From Deltaproteobacteria bacterium ADurb.Bin207 (GTDB lineage Bacteria > Myxococcota_A > Polyangia > Polyangiales > Polyangiaceae), in the NCBI GenBank assembly GCA_002070115.1, contig MWCO01000037.1:1-53307 (forward strand): a DNA stretch of 53,307 bases, in the 5' to 3' direction. The notes beneath the pieces were generated by a model that saw only the letters and a list, made by a program, of their open reading frames with translations, did not search any database and was not told the DNA's origin. The position numbers were made by a program, and so were the translations under genes. Every line of letters begins with the position of its first letter. The first letter of the stretch is position 1. This document shows positions 17,187-25,977 of this stretch, piece by piece.

Positions 17187-17453
17187 TCATGCAGCCGTGA
17201 TGGCGAGCAGTTCTTCGCGTGTCGTTTTGGATAAATCCACCCACCGGCCCACGAGCAAAAAGCCGTTGGGTTCGCGACGGCAATCCTTGACTTTGAACCG
17301 AATACGTTCCGCGGACTCGAGACGGACGCGAGCGACGAGGGGAGTTCCGACGGCGGCCTGTCGGGTGGATTGCAACGTGGCGAAGTGGCCGTCGGTCTGT
17401 ACGATATGGGCGCTGCCCCCATCGATCCAATGTAGCACCAGGGACTCGTTCAT
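17187..17453 (-). CDS. Small conserved-looking protein overlapping smpB
   Basis: An 88-residue soluble protein of unknown function. The middle alternates beta-strand-like segments (VGTPLVARVRLES, IRFKVKDCRREPNGFLLVG) and ends with VDLSKTTREELLAI. The strand order and the Arg/Asp-Leu-Ser ending recall a PilZ-type barrel, but the RxxxR motif that binds cyclic-di-GMP is not evident, so I leave it unassigned. Its ATG overlaps the smpB stop as ATGA, giving tight translational coupling, and that is the best evidence that it is real. Confidence 0.6.
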   Translation of the reverse strand: MNESLVLHWIDGGSAHIVQTDGHFATLQSTRQAAVGTPLVARVRLESAERIRFKVKDCRREPNGFLLVGRWVDLSKTTREELLAITAA

Positions 17454-17938
17454 CGATTCTTCTCGCGCATGAGGATTTGCGCTTCGCGTGCGGCGTCGCG
17501 GTCTTTGATCGCTTCTCGCTTGTCCGTTTTTCGTTTTCCGCGGGCAATCGCAAGCTCGATTTTCGCCTTTCCATTTCGGAAATAGAGTCGGGTGGCCACG
17601 ACGGTCATGCCACCGCGGTCGATGGCTTTTTCGAGGGCCAGGATTTCCTTACGGTGAAGCAATAGCTTGCGGCTGCGACGTTCTTGGGTATGGCCGTAGG
17701 CTGCGTGGTCGAGAATCGAGATGCGCATGCCTTCGATGTAGGCTTCTCCTTGAACGATGCTGGCCCAGGCTTCGGATATGCCCACGGCGCGGCTTCGAAG
17801 GGATTTGACCTCACTGCCGAGCAGAACGAGTCCAGCTTCGAACCTCTCGCCCAGTTCATAGTCGAAGCTTGCGCGACGATTGGTGGCGATGAGCGTCATG
17901 CCTGGTTCGAGATTTTCTTTTTTGCTGGGCTTCGCCAT
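17450..17938 (-). CDS. smpB: SsrA-binding protein SmpB
   Basis: SmpB binds tmRNA and delivers it to stalled ribosomes for trans-translation. The 162-residue protein has the family core: ATNRRASFDYELGERFEAGL, VLLGSEVKSLRSRAVGISEA, EAYIEGMRISILDHAAYGHT and the basic C-terminal tail (RGKRKTDKREAIKDRDAARE) that enters the ribosomal mRNA channel. ATG 17938 gives the usual start MAKPSKKE; an in-frame GTG at 17959 would add seven residues. No strong ribosome site is seen for either. No tmRNA gene is in the window. Confidence 0.95.
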   Translation of the reverse strand: MAKPSKKENLEPGMTLIATNRRASFDYELGERFEAGLVLLGSEVKSLRSRAVGISEAWASIVQGEAYIEGMRISILDHAAYGHTQERRSRKLLLHRKEILALEKAIDRGGMTVVATRLYFRNGKAKIELAIARGKRKTDKREAIKDRDAAREAQILMREKNR

Positions 17939-18009
17939 CGCAAAGGTGGGCGATAGCACGGGACGAGCGTTCGCGGTAGCGCGGAAATAACTATTGAATT
18001 TCGCTTACT

Positions 18010-19182
18010 TTACTTTGGGGGGGGAGGAATGACAGGGGCCAGGGTCGTGACGCCCGCTCCTGCAAAACCATCACCCGTCAAAGGAGAGCTGATGAGTTGT
18101 GCGACTCCCGTATCGTTGTTGATGGCGATGAGCATCCCGGAAGGGGGGGTGGAGCCTTCGCCGCGTTTGTATACGAATCCGTATACACGATCATTGAAGG
18201 CCGCGACCCCATAGATGTTTCCAAATCCGCAGGATTCGACTTTGCAACCCGTGGGCAGGATTTGTCCTCGGATGCTCTTCGTCACAAGAGGCACAGCGCC
18301 GGATGTCACGGGCTTGAGCTTGTTGACATCGATTTCGACCAATGTGTCGACCGTCGAACAGTTTTTGGGCGCTTCCGCCGGGTCGAGACAATCGCGCAAC
18401 GTCGCAAAACCGATGGGGGAGCCTTTGTTTTCGAGAAATACGATATCGCCGGACAACGCCCATCGCTTTCCCACATGCTCTTTCGGATAGTCGTGTCCGC
18501 GTCCATCATTGGCCGGCACATCGCCGAACTTGCCGACGATGGTAAGCTCGCCCGTTTTGCGGTTGATTATGTATAGCTCGCCGATCGTGTTGGCACCGAT
18601 CAAGGTTTCTTCCCCACCCAAGTTGGTTGTCGGAGGAGCAAACGTCAAACCGTAAAACCGCGCGTTATTGCCCAAAGCTCCTTCGACGATAGGTACTTTT
18701 CCTGACGAGCATCGCACGACGTTGCCGTCGATTTGCATGTCCAAGAACAATGCCTTGGAAGATACGCCAACGAGTTTGCCTTCTTTGTCGACGGCGATAT
18801 CCGTCATCGATGGTTCACCAAATTCGCCGATGCAATCAAACAGGCCAACTTCGGTCATCGTCAGTTGCGGGTCTTTGGGGTCGATGGTGTAAAGCCGATC
18901 ACGGTCATGCGCGTACAGGATGGTTTCGCCTTCGGGCTCGGTGACGTCTTGGGGGTTGACGTCGAAGTTGGTGGCATCCTCTTCTTCCTTGCCTCCCGAA
19001 CCACCTTGATCGATGGCCGCGTCTTGTGCGCCTGAAGCACCCGCGGTTCCAGCGGCTCCCGCGGCCCCTGCCGCGCCGCTATCGGGAGAGACGTAGGGAG
19101 TGGAATCTTTGGATTCGGTTCCGCAACCGAGGATCGAAAGCAGCCCAAAACTTAGAGAAATTAGATTAAGCCTGTGGTTCAT
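18010..19182 (-). CDS. Lipoprotein with collagen-like linker and propeller-like domain
   Basis: A 390-residue predicted lipoprotein. The signal peptide ends LLSILGC, so Cys20 would be lipidated. Residues about 35-65 are a Gly-Ala-Ala repeat linker (GAAGAAGAAGTAGASGA) reminiscent of collagen-like stretches in exported myxobacterial proteins. The rest (for example ILYAHDRDRLYTIDPKD, YIINRKTGELTIVGKFGDV and MLIAINNDTGVAQLIS) looks like repeated beta-strands of a propeller that reads out labelled values. I do not recognise a specific function. A run of eight G at 18017-18024 codes the Pro-rich end. Confidence 0.75.
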   Translation of the reverse strand: MNHRLNLISLSFGLLSILGCGTESKDSTPYVSPDSGAAGAAGAAGTAGASGAQDAAIDQGGSGGKEEEDATNFDVNPQDVTEPEGETILYAHDRDRLYTIDPKDPQLTMTEVGLFDCIGEFGEPSMTDIAVDKEGKLVGVSSKALFLDMQIDGNVVRCSSGKVPIVEGALGNNARFYGLTFAPPTTNLGGEETLIGANTIGELYIINRKTGELTIVGKFGDVPANDGRGHDYPKEHVGKRWALSGDIVFLENKGSPIGFATLRDCLDPAEAPKNCSTVDTLVEIDVNKLKPVTSGAVPLVTKSIRGQILPTGCKVESCGFGNIYGVAAFNDRVYGFVYKRGEGSTPPSGMLIAINNDTGVAQLISSPLTGDGFAGAGVTTLAPVIPPPPK

Positions 19183-19192
19183 TCATGCAATT

Positions 19193-19208
19193 TGGCAGAA
19201 GCTTTGCG
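19193..19208 (+). promoter_or_regulatory. Candidate sigma-54 promoter upstream of the phosphohexomutase gene
   Basis: TGGCAGA, AGCT, TTGC places GG (19194-19195) and GC (19206-19207) exactly 10 bases apart and matches TGGCA and TTGC of the -24/-12 consensus. The predicted start near 19219 gives a leader of about 105 bases to the ATG at 19325. The site lies about 10 bases outside the divergent lipoprotein start, so it would be squeezed between the two genes. Confidence 0.4.
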
Positions 19209-19230
19209 CCTCGTCCACGCCGATTGTTTG

Positions 19231-19252
19231 GACATTTCATTTGCGAAATGTC
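19231..19252. repeat. 8-bp perfect inverted repeat in a 5' leader
   Basis: GACATTTC, six-base spacer ATTTGC, GAAATGTC. The arms are perfectly complementary. It lies between the sigma-54-like site and the phosphohexomutase start. It could be an operator for a dimeric regulator or a stem-loop in the leader RNA; there is no T-run, so it is not an intrinsic terminator. Confidence 0.5.
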
Positions 19253-19324
19253 GTTGGATGGGCACGCTTGGACTGCTGGGGGCTTTCCGATTCATTAGGC
19301 CTGGACTAGATAGGCTGGGTGACG

Positions 19325-21064
19325 ATGAACGATGTCATTGAACGCGCAAAACGTTGGGCCCAACAGGATATTGACGAAGAAACCAGGGGCGAATTGCTTG
19401 CTTTGGTGGAGCAGCAAAACGTTTCGGATCTCGAGGATCGGATGGCTGGCTGTCTTGATTTCGGGACAGCGGGGCTGCGGGGGATTTTGGGAGCCGGCTC
19501 CAACCGTATGAACCGGGCGGTTGTGGCGCGAACCACCGCTGGCCTTGCCAAACACCTGCTCGCCACGTTTCCCGATGCCGCCTCCCGCGGTGTCGTGGTC
19601 GGCTACGATGCTCGTCGAAAAAGCCGAGAATTCGCTGAACAAGCGGCGCAAGTCCTCGCCGGACAAGGCATCGTGACCCATCTTTTCCCCTCCCTTGCCA
19701 CGACCCCTCAAACCGCCTTTGCCACGATTCAGCTTGGAGCCGTGGCGGGAGTCATGGTGACGGCTAGTCATAACCCCCCGGAATATAACGGGTATAAGGT
19801 GTATTGGGCCAATGGGGCTCAGATCATTCCGCCTCAGGATGAGCAAATTGTCGCGGCCATCGAACAAACACCGCCGGCCAATGAAATCCCTACCTTATCG
19901 CTCGAAGACGCTCGTGAACGCGGGCTGTTACGCCCCGTCGATAACGTCATCACCGAACGGTATCTGCGCACCATCGAACAGCTTTCGCGGCATTCGCAAC
20001 CGCGCTCCGACTTGCGAATCGTCTATACGCCCATGCATGGCGTGGGCCTTGCCACGGCCATGGAAGCTTTGAAACGGGCCGGATTCGACCAGGTTGTTCC
20101 GGTGGCTTCGCAAGCCGCCCCGAATGGCGAGTTTCCCACGGTTCACTTTCCCAATCCCGAGGAACCGGGAGCGATGGACCTGGCTTTCGCAACCGCGAAA
20201 GAAACCGGCGCGGACTTGATTCTAGCCAATGACCCGGATGCCGATCGTCTCGCCGTGGCCGTGCCCAACCGGGATGGGGATGGCTTTCTCCAGTTGTCCG
20301 GCAACCAGGTGGGCGTACTGCTCGCCCATTACTACCTCGCTTATGATCCTTCGCCGCCCAAAGACCGGCTTTTTGTCACGACCATCGTATCTTCACCCAT
20401 GCTCGGTGCGATGGCGCGCCAGGAGGGAGCGCGATACGAGGAAACGCTGACCGGGTTCAAGTGGATCGCCAATCGCGCGATGCAAGTCGAGGCGGATACG
20501 GGAACCACCTTCATTGCCGGTTACGAGGAAGCGCTCGGCTATACGATCGGAACCGCCGTGCGTGACAAAGATGGTGTGAGCGCCGTCGCGGTTTTCGCCG
20601 AAATGACCGCCTATCTTCGTTCGCAAGGGCGAAGCATTCTCGATGAACTCGAACTGATGTATCGCAAGTACGGGTTGTATGTCAGTCGCCAGGTGAGTCG
20701 ATGGCATCGTGGTCTGGACGGCGCACAGCGAATCCAACAGATCATGGCGAAGCTTCGTGCGGCTCCCCCATCGAGGCTGGAGGATTTCGATGTGGTCGCG
20801 GTGCGGGACTATCAGCAGCAACTTCGAACGCAGCGTGATGGTACCAGAACCACACTCGACCTTCCGAAAAGCAACGTGCTTTCTTTCGAATTGGAAGGTG
20901 GCAGCCGGATTGTGGCACGCCCGAGCGGTACCGAACCCAAGATCAAGTTTTACTTCGATCATCGGGAAGTCATGCACCCCGAGGAGTCATTGCCGTCCGC
21001 GGAAAAAAGAGCGAACGAGCGTCTCGATCGCCTGGTGAATGCTTTTTTGCAAGCTGCGGAATGA
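19325..21064 (+). CDS. Alpha-D-phosphohexomutase (phosphoglucomutase/phosphomannomutase)
   Basis: A cytosolic enzyme interconverting hexose 1- and 6-phosphates for glycogen or cell-envelope sugar synthesis. The 579-residue chain carries all four family motifs: the phosphoserine loop TASHNPPEYNGYK (Ser148), the metal loop NDPDADRLAVAV, the sugar loop GYEEALGYTIG and the phosphate-binding RPSGTEPKIKFY. Length and the start region (ARRWAQ-like helix, then CLDFGTAGLRGILGAGSNRM) fit the long PgcA/PGM2 type. Glucose versus mannose preference cannot be read from the sequence. ATG 19325 is used; GTG 19319 is in frame two codons earlier. Confidence 0.93.
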   Translation: MNDVIERAKRWAQQDIDEETRGELLALVEQQNVSDLEDRMAGCLDFGTAGLRGILGAGSNRMNRAVVARTTAGLAKHLLATFPDAASRGVVVGYDARRKSREFAEQAAQVLAGQGIVTHLFPSLATTPQTAFATIQLGAVAGVMVTASHNPPEYNGYKVYWANGAQIIPPQDEQIVAAIEQTPPANEIPTLSLEDARERGLLRPVDNVITERYLRTIEQLSRHSQPRSDLRIVYTPMHGVGLATAMEALKRAGFDQVVPVASQAAPNGEFPTVHFPNPEEPGAMDLAFATAKETGADLILANDPDADRLAVAVPNRDGDGFLQLSGNQVGVLLAHYYLAYDPSPPKDRLFVTTIVSSPMLGAMARQEGARYEETLTGFKWIANRAMQVEADTGTTFIAGYEEALGYTIGTAVRDKDGVSAVAVFAEMTAYLRSQGRSILDELELMYRKYGLYVSRQVSRWHRGLDGAQRIQQIMAKLRAAPPSRLEDFDVVAVRDYQQQLRTQRDGTRTTLDLPKSNVLSFELEGGSRIVARPSGTEPKIKFYFDHREVMHPEESLPSAEKRANERLDRLVNAFLQAAE

Positions 21065-21257
21065 GTCCGCTCGTGGCTGCACGACGACGATTCGAACCTC
21101 ATCCTCGGTATCCCACCCGTGCTCATCGCTTCGCTTGTCACGCGCCCGTGTGAAAGTTCGCGTTTTCATGACGTGAACAGAGTTGTCTTGGCGCATCGTT
21201 CATGGCTTGGAAATCGATGCCCCGGTCGAATCCTCCTGTCTTATTGTTTCAATAAAA

Positions 21258-22652
21258 TCAATTGGTTATAGATTCAGAAACCATGCGCACGGTTCCCGCG
21301 TCGAAGGCCTGAAGGATGTCCGTGGCCAGCATATTTCCGAGTTTTTGATAGCCCCGGACGGTCAGGTGTACGCGATCGGAGGTGGCATAAGGGGGATTTT
21401 CTTTTTGCCATCGTTGCATGCTTGCTTTGCCTCCCATGGCCACTTGCGCGCTCCAAAAGGCGCAGCCGCGCAATTGCGCCGCCTGTTTTTGCGCCTCGTT
21501 CAACACGTGAACCTTTTCGCTCATCGCATCGCCTCCCCGATCCATGGTGCCCACGATCAGGCAATCCGCGTTGGGAGAAGCGATGCGTGCTCTATCGATC
21601 AGCGCAACCAAGTCCTGGGTATGCCCCTGCATGGATAGATTGCGAATACCCGCTTCATTCGTGCCATACGCCAGCACCAGAAGGTCCGGTGCGCGGCGTT
21701 GCAGCCTCTGTTGCCAGGCGGTTTCGTTCCAGCCGAGCGCATGAATCACGCGCGCGCCATTCAATCCGAGCACATCGAAAACCACGCCCCCCGATGCTTC
21801 CAACTCCGCCACCACACCGAAAACTTCGACACCTTCCTCGACAACTTCCATCGAAAAACCACTATCCGGTTCCGTGGTGACCCATCCAATGTCTTGAACG
21901 TGGGTGTGTTGCGCATCGGCGTGAACTTGCCAAGGGCTGCCCTCGGAGGGAATGATTCGCAGCGCGCCTCGTCCGTGACGAAATCGCACGGCCAATTCCC
22001 ATCGCGCGCGTCCTTGGAGCGTTCCTGGCCTTGCTTGCACCGAGGCTGTCGCCCCTTTTTGCGGCACGAGGCGCACGCCGCCCAACCCCAACACCCCATC
22101 GTCGAAAGGTTCCACCGAAAGAAGACGTGGTGGTTCGATGCCCCATTGTCCCTGTACGGATAGTTCGGCCATCCCGTGCCGATAGCCCCATTTTTTCCAT
22201 CCCACATGCACGAATCCCAGCCCTCCGGAGCCAAATCGCTCTTGGAAGGGCGTTCGCACGGCCTGGGTCCAAATATCCGGTTGTGTATGCGAGTCCCCAA
22301 GCCATGACACCCGAACCGGCTGCTTCCTTTCTCCTTGTGATAGCGAGGCCAAGGAAGTGAAAAACCTGGGAAGTACCGGCAATTCATTGCCGTCGGAGGA
22401 GAGAGGCAACGACGAAGGCGCCGTCCACGACACCGTGAATGGCTGCTGATCTCGCGGGGGCAGAGTCTCGCTTGGCAGGCTCGCAGACGAGACGGTTTGC
22501 TGCTTATGAAGATCGCTTCTGGGGTGTGATACCGGGAGCGTCGACACGGAAGGCCGTGGGGATGTCGTTTCACACGCGCAGACGGAAGCGCTGAGCCATA
22601 TCCCTAGTAAAGCGGGAATTCGACGCTTCAGGGCTGAAGGGAGATCCGCCAT
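21258..22652 (-). CDS. SGNH/GDSL-hydrolase-family lipoprotein
   Basis: A 464-residue predicted lipoprotein. The signal peptide ends WLSASVCAC, a V-x-x-C lipobox. After a Pro/Ser-rich linker comes an SGNH hydrolase fold with block I WLGDSHTQPD (Ser121), block III LAYGTNEAG and block V DRVHLTVRGYQKLG (Asp and His). These supply the Ser, Gly, Asn and His of the family. The substrate may be an ester on a polysaccharide or lipid; it cannot be specified. It starts inside the preceding gene (25-base overlap with 22628-23707), so the two are co-transcribed. An AT-rich inverted repeat (TTATTG-TTT-CAATAA, 21241-21255) lies just past its stop. Confidence 0.82.
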   Translation of the reverse strand: MADLPSALKRRIPALLGIWLSASVCACETTSPRPSVSTLPVSHPRSDLHKQQTVSSASLPSETLPPRDQQPFTVSWTAPSSLPLSSDGNELPVLPRFFTSLASLSQGERKQPVRVSWLGDSHTQPDIWTQAVRTPFQERFGSGGLGFVHVGWKKWGYRHGMAELSVQGQWGIEPPRLLSVEPFDDGVLGLGGVRLVPQKGATASVQARPGTLQGRARWELAVRFRHGRGALRIIPSEGSPWQVHADAQHTHVQDIGWVTTEPDSGFSMEVVEEGVEVFGVVAELEASGGVVFDVLGLNGARVIHALGWNETAWQQRLQRRAPDLLVLAYGTNEAGIRNLSMQGHTQDLVALIDRARIASPNADCLIVGTMDRGGDAMSEKVHVLNEAQKQAAQLRGCAFWSAQVAMGGKASMQRWQKENPPYATSDRVHLTVRGYQKLGNMLATDILQAFDAGTVRMVSESITN

Positions 22653-23707
22653 ATTTTGTCGTTCGAAATCCAATAAGCGTGGGATTCGGTAGCGACCGGA
22701 CCCGCGGGGGATTTCAAATCAGCCACCAATACCGCGCTTTCGCCCCCCGTTTTCGGAACATACGTCAACGTATCCGAAGTCATGATCAATAGCTTCGTGC
22801 CTCCCACCGCGATACCTTCCACATGAGACAAATCCTTGACGATCGTTTTGGGCTCACCGCCATTGGCCTCGACCGTCATGATGGCGTGTAACACGGACCC
22901 TGCTTCGGTTTCGGAATTCTCCACCCAAATCAATCGATCCCCATCCACGAGGAGATGACGCGGAAATCGTCGTCCTTTCGATACGGCAAGGGCCGGACCG
23001 GATAACGACGATCGCATGATCGCCCCGTCGGGAGCCAAGGCTCGTCCTTCGGACCAGAATATGTCGTTGTCGCGTGATACCATGCTCGTCACATCACCCG
23101 TTGCCGTGAGCGCCGCGGGCTTCGGTTGCTTGGTATCGGTTTTCATGACGGATTTGTTGGTAGCCTCTGCCCAGAGCAAATGGGTGCCCGCCCATACGGC
23201 ATACGCGACTTGATTGGGACCCGCATCGAAGACGAGGTTCCGCTTGCCTCCCGACGTTGGAGTCTGGGTGATACGACATCGCTGCACATGTTCGATCGTG
23301 CCGCACATCGTCCAAAACACGTTGCCATCGCCAAAAGCGAGCGAAGTAATATTGTCCAATCCGCCGGCTACCTCTTGAGGAATGCCGCCGTCCATGGGCA
23401 AACGAATGATTTTTCCATCGGAAGACGAAGAACCAATGCCCGCTTGTGTGGTCCAGTACACATAACCGTCGTGAAGGGCGATGATTTTTCCTAGTCCGGC
23501 ACCGTCCATCAGCTTTTCGACGGGCCGATGTTTGGTTTCAGGCGATTTTCCACTCGAAACCGCGGATAAAGCAGGCGCGGTATCAGGCGGTTCGACGGCA
23601 GGCGTCACGGGTGTTCGTACGGGCGGTGGTGGTGTTTTATTCTCTTCACAACCCGTCACTAGAAGCGAAAGCCAGAGCAAATAGCCTGCCGCGTGAATCG
23701 TTTTCAT
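22628..23707 (-). CDS. Lipoprotein with beta-propeller-like repeats
   Basis: A 359-residue predicted lipoprotein with signal LLWLSLLVTGC and a Pro-rich linker. The body has repeated strands of the type DGYVYWTTQAGIG, DGNVFWTMCGT, GTHLLWAEATN, DNDIFWSEGRAL, GDRLIWVENSET and ESHAYWISNDKIW, spaced by about 45-50 residues. These resemble a six-bladed beta-propeller as seen in many Myxococcota secreted proteins. No catalytic motif is seen. ATG 23707 starts the signal peptide and follows GAGGG. The 3' end overlaps the SGNH gene. Confidence 0.78.
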   Translation of the reverse strand: MKTIHAAGYLLWLSLLVTGCEENKTPPPPVRTPVTPAVEPPDTAPALSAVSSGKSPETKHRPVEKLMDGAGLGKIIALHDGYVYWTTQAGIGSSSSDGKIIRLPMDGGIPQEVAGGLDNITSLAFGDGNVFWTMCGTIEHVQRCRITQTPTSGGKRNLVFDAGPNQVAYAVWAGTHLLWAEATNKSVMKTDTKQPKPAALTATGDVTSMVSRDNDIFWSEGRALAPDGAIMRSSLSGPALAVSKGRRFPRHLLVDGDRLIWVENSETEAGSVLHAIMTVEANGGEPKTIVKDLSHVEGIAVGGTKLLIMTSDTLTYVPKTGGESAVLVADLKSPAGPVATESHAYWISNDKIWRISLQP

Positions 23708-23841
23708 GACCGTGGCCCTCGGAAAAGGCAGGCTATCACAGTCATCGGCGCGGACAAGAAGCTGGCGTGCGTTTCGGACAATCCTTTGAATACGGGCTTC
23801 GAGGTTGCCGACCATCGGCAACCTTGACAGACTTGCTTGCC

Positions 23842-24894
23842 ATGTCTCCAACCCTCGAGTTCCGTGACCCTCCCGAAGCGATCGTCGATGCGGATGGCCA
23901 TGTCGCCCTTGGTGCCTATCGTCGCCCCTTTCGTCATGCCAACCTCGAGCAAGCCCGAATCACCCTGGGGCGAATACCGCTCGGACGAGTCGGTTCTCGG
24001 CTCGTTCTGAAAGAGTGGCAACACGTGGCGATCATCCTTCCCGAGGCCATGCTGACGTATGCGATCGTTGACGCGAAATACGTGAAAACGTCGTGGTGTC
24101 ATTTCGTCAATCGCGATGGCACTGGTCAATTCGAGCACGCGCGAAAGGGGCTACGACTGCGGGTAGCCCGCGATCTTTGGAACGCCACGACCCAGGTGCG
24201 CGCCCACGGCTACCGCATTCACGTTCATAATCATCTGGATGTGGGGGAACATACGATTCGAATCCACATCCACAACGATGGTCGTGCCCCCTCGGTAGAG
24301 GCGGAACTGCGCTGTATGCACGATCTGGAGCGGAATCCACCCCTCGAAGTCGTGATGCCGGTGGGACCTGGCCGTGCGATGTATTCGCATAAAGTCTCGC
24401 TTCCCATCGAGGGGACGTTGAAAGTTGGTCAGCGAGTCATCGATGTTTGCGCCGACGAGGCGCGTGCGATTTGGGATGTCCACAAAGCCCATTACCCTCA
24501 TCGTACATGGTGGAATTGGGCAACGTTTGCCGGAAAAGACGATCAGGGGCGGACGGTAGCTTTGAACCTTACGCGCAACATCAATCGTCGCGATGACGAG
24601 ATCAACGAAAACGCCGTGTGGCTCGATGGTGCGCTACAAAGGCTGGGGCCAGCACGTTTCACGCACGATCCGTTTCGATCGTTGGAGCCGTGGAAGATTG
24701 GAACCGCCGATGGCGCGGTCGATTTATCGTTTCGCCCCCTCGGAGAGCGCAGGGAAAACCTGCGATTGGGGCTGATTCGATCGGTATTTCATCAGCCCTT
24801 TGGGGTATTTTCAGGAACGATTCATGCTCATGGTCAAATGGTGCGGATCGATGATGCTTGGGGGATATGTGAGGATCACGATGCGTTGTGGTGA
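23842..24894 (+). CDS. DUF2804 family protein
   Basis: A 350-residue protein with the pattern I associate with DUF2804: KEWQHVAIILPEAMLTYAIV at the start, HKAHYPHRTWWNWATFAGKD in the middle and a final FGVFSGTIHAHGQMVRIDDA with WGICEDHDALW. The function of the family is not established. There is no signal peptide. ATG 23842 is the first good start; TTG and GTG codons upstream are in frame. It is divergent from the gene at 22628-23707 (134 bases between starts) and its last 19 bases overlap the convergent lipoprotein gene. Confidence 0.72.
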   Translation: MSPTLEFRDPPEAIVDADGHVALGAYRRPFRHANLEQARITLGRIPLGRVGSRLVLKEWQHVAIILPEAMLTYAIVDAKYVKTSWCHFVNRDGTGQFEHARKGLRLRVARDLWNATTQVRAHGYRIHVHNHLDVGEHTIRIHIHNDGRAPSVEAELRCMHDLERNPPLEVVMPVGPGRAMYSHKVSLPIEGTLKVGQRVIDVCADEARAIWDVHKAHYPHRTWWNWATFAGKDDQGRTVALNLTRNINRRDDEINENAVWLDGALQRLGPARFTHDPFRSLEPWKIGTADGAVDLSFRPLGERRENLRLGLIRSVFHQPFGVFSGTIHAHGQMVRIDDAWGICEDHDALW

Positions 24895-25820
24895 GCGGCA
24901 GGGGGATTCTGGGGAGAGCTTACGTCGAATTGAAGTTTTCGCACCGGTGCGATGGCAGGGCATGGGATATCGACGCCCGCGCTTGGACTGAAGCTTTTCA
25001 CCACGCTTTTGAGTTGGGCAGCGGTGTTGGCATCCGGGGCGATACCCACCAAGACATACTCTTGTTTCTTGCCGCTAAGTGTTGCCGTTTCGAGGAGAAA
25101 CTCCACGAAGTCGACCGAGGCGAGTTCCGGGTGCCCTTTCAATCCGTTGCGCGTCATGTCGTAACCGAAGTTGGGACCCGCGATCGTGCCTCGACGAAAA
25201 AGCTGTACCGCGGGACCTTTGCACGTGAAGCCCTCCTGAGCTGGGGCGGGGGTCGTGGGCGCAGGCTCGGCCGGTGTAGGCTCTTCCGGCTTCGTGGGCT
25301 TGGATTCCGACGCCGCTGGTTCGGAAGGTTGAGCCGACGCCACGTTCTGCACTCCGGTTCGAATCGCCTGAATCTCGCGAAGGAGCTGCGAAGCTTGATC
25401 CGCATCCATGTCTTTCATGCGATCTTTCAAGGACATCAACGCGATGAAAGAATCATCGATTCGTTTTTGATCCTCTCGGTACTCCGCTACCGTCAACTTG
25501 CACGTGTTGAAGTTATTGCACATCGCAACACGCTGCTCCTTGAGGAGCTGGATGAGTGAATCAGCTTGTCGAATTGCCGTTTGCTGGTAGGAGGCGCTGG
25601 CACCCACACCGCCGACTCCCACCGAACCTTCGAATCGTTCGCCGTCGTAGCGAAGCCCCACGCCGGAACAATCCTCACGGACTATCTTTCCAATGGGCTC
25701 CGGGCATGTGTATTCCTCGTATCCAGAACTTGACTTGGCAGAGGGAACACTCGAACCCCCGCAGCCAATCGTCACGCAAGCCATCATCAACCCGGCAACA
25801 GCCCATCTCTGGTTCATCAT
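24876..25820 (-). CDS. Lipoprotein of unknown function
   Basis: A 314-residue predicted lipoprotein with signal AGLMMACVTIGC. The mature part starts with two short Cys-containing segments (YEEYTCPEPIGKIVREDCSG), then a helical region (about 80-150) with QQTAIRQADSLIQLLKEQ and DDSFIALMSLKDRMKDMDAD, which may form a coiled coil. A Pro/Glu/Ala-rich linker follows, and then a C-terminal domain (FTCKGPAVQLFRRG, KKQEYVLVGIAPDANTAAQL). I do not recognise the family. ATG 25820 is used; ATG 25817 and TTG 25829 are alternatives. No ribosome site is visible. Confidence 0.7.
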   Translation of the reverse strand: MMNQRWAVAGLMMACVTIGCGGSSVPSAKSSSGYEEYTCPEPIGKIVREDCSGVGLRYDGERFEGSVGVGGVGASASYQQTAIRQADSLIQLLKEQRVAMCNNFNTCKLTVAEYREDQKRIDDSFIALMSLKDRMKDMDADQASQLLREIQAIRTGVQNVASAQPSEPAASESKPTKPEEPTPAEPAPTTPAPAQEGFTCKGPAVQLFRRGTIAGPNFGYDMTRNGLKGHPELASVDFVEFLLETATLSGKKQEYVLVGIAPDANTAAQLKSVVKSFSPSAGVDIPCPAIAPVRKLQFDVSSPQNPPAAHHNAS

Positions 25821-25828
25821 GGAACCCA

Positions 25829-25837
25829 ATTATCACA
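25829..25837 (-). promoter_or_regulatory. Candidate extended -10 promoter at the start of a lipoprotein gene
   Basis: On the minus strand the sequence reads TGTGATAAT, an extended -10 element (TG-n-GATAAT, five of six matches to TATAAT). The predicted start, six to seven bases downstream, coincides with the ATG at 25820, so the message would be leaderless or nearly so. No -35 element is seen at 17 bases. This agrees with the lack of a ribosome site but is a short pattern. Confidence 0.3.
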
Positions 25838-25977
25838 CCCTTTCATGACTTCCTAGGACGTCCGTACGACCAACCATGCCGCAGCCTCGCCTGGGGGTGA
25901 ATCACGGTTCCGCACAGGATCGAGCCATCGTGCGCTGCCGCTCGCTCGCAGCAGGCTTCGGCAGAAGCGACCTACCT

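Noticed and set aside
18017..18024. Run of eight G near a lipoprotein stop codon as a phase-variation site
   Set aside because: A slip would change only the last few residues, so it is unlikely to act as a switch.
21241..21255. TTATTG-TTT-CAATAA inverted repeat as a terminator of the SGNH gene
   Set aside because: The stem is only six AT-rich base pairs, too weak to call.
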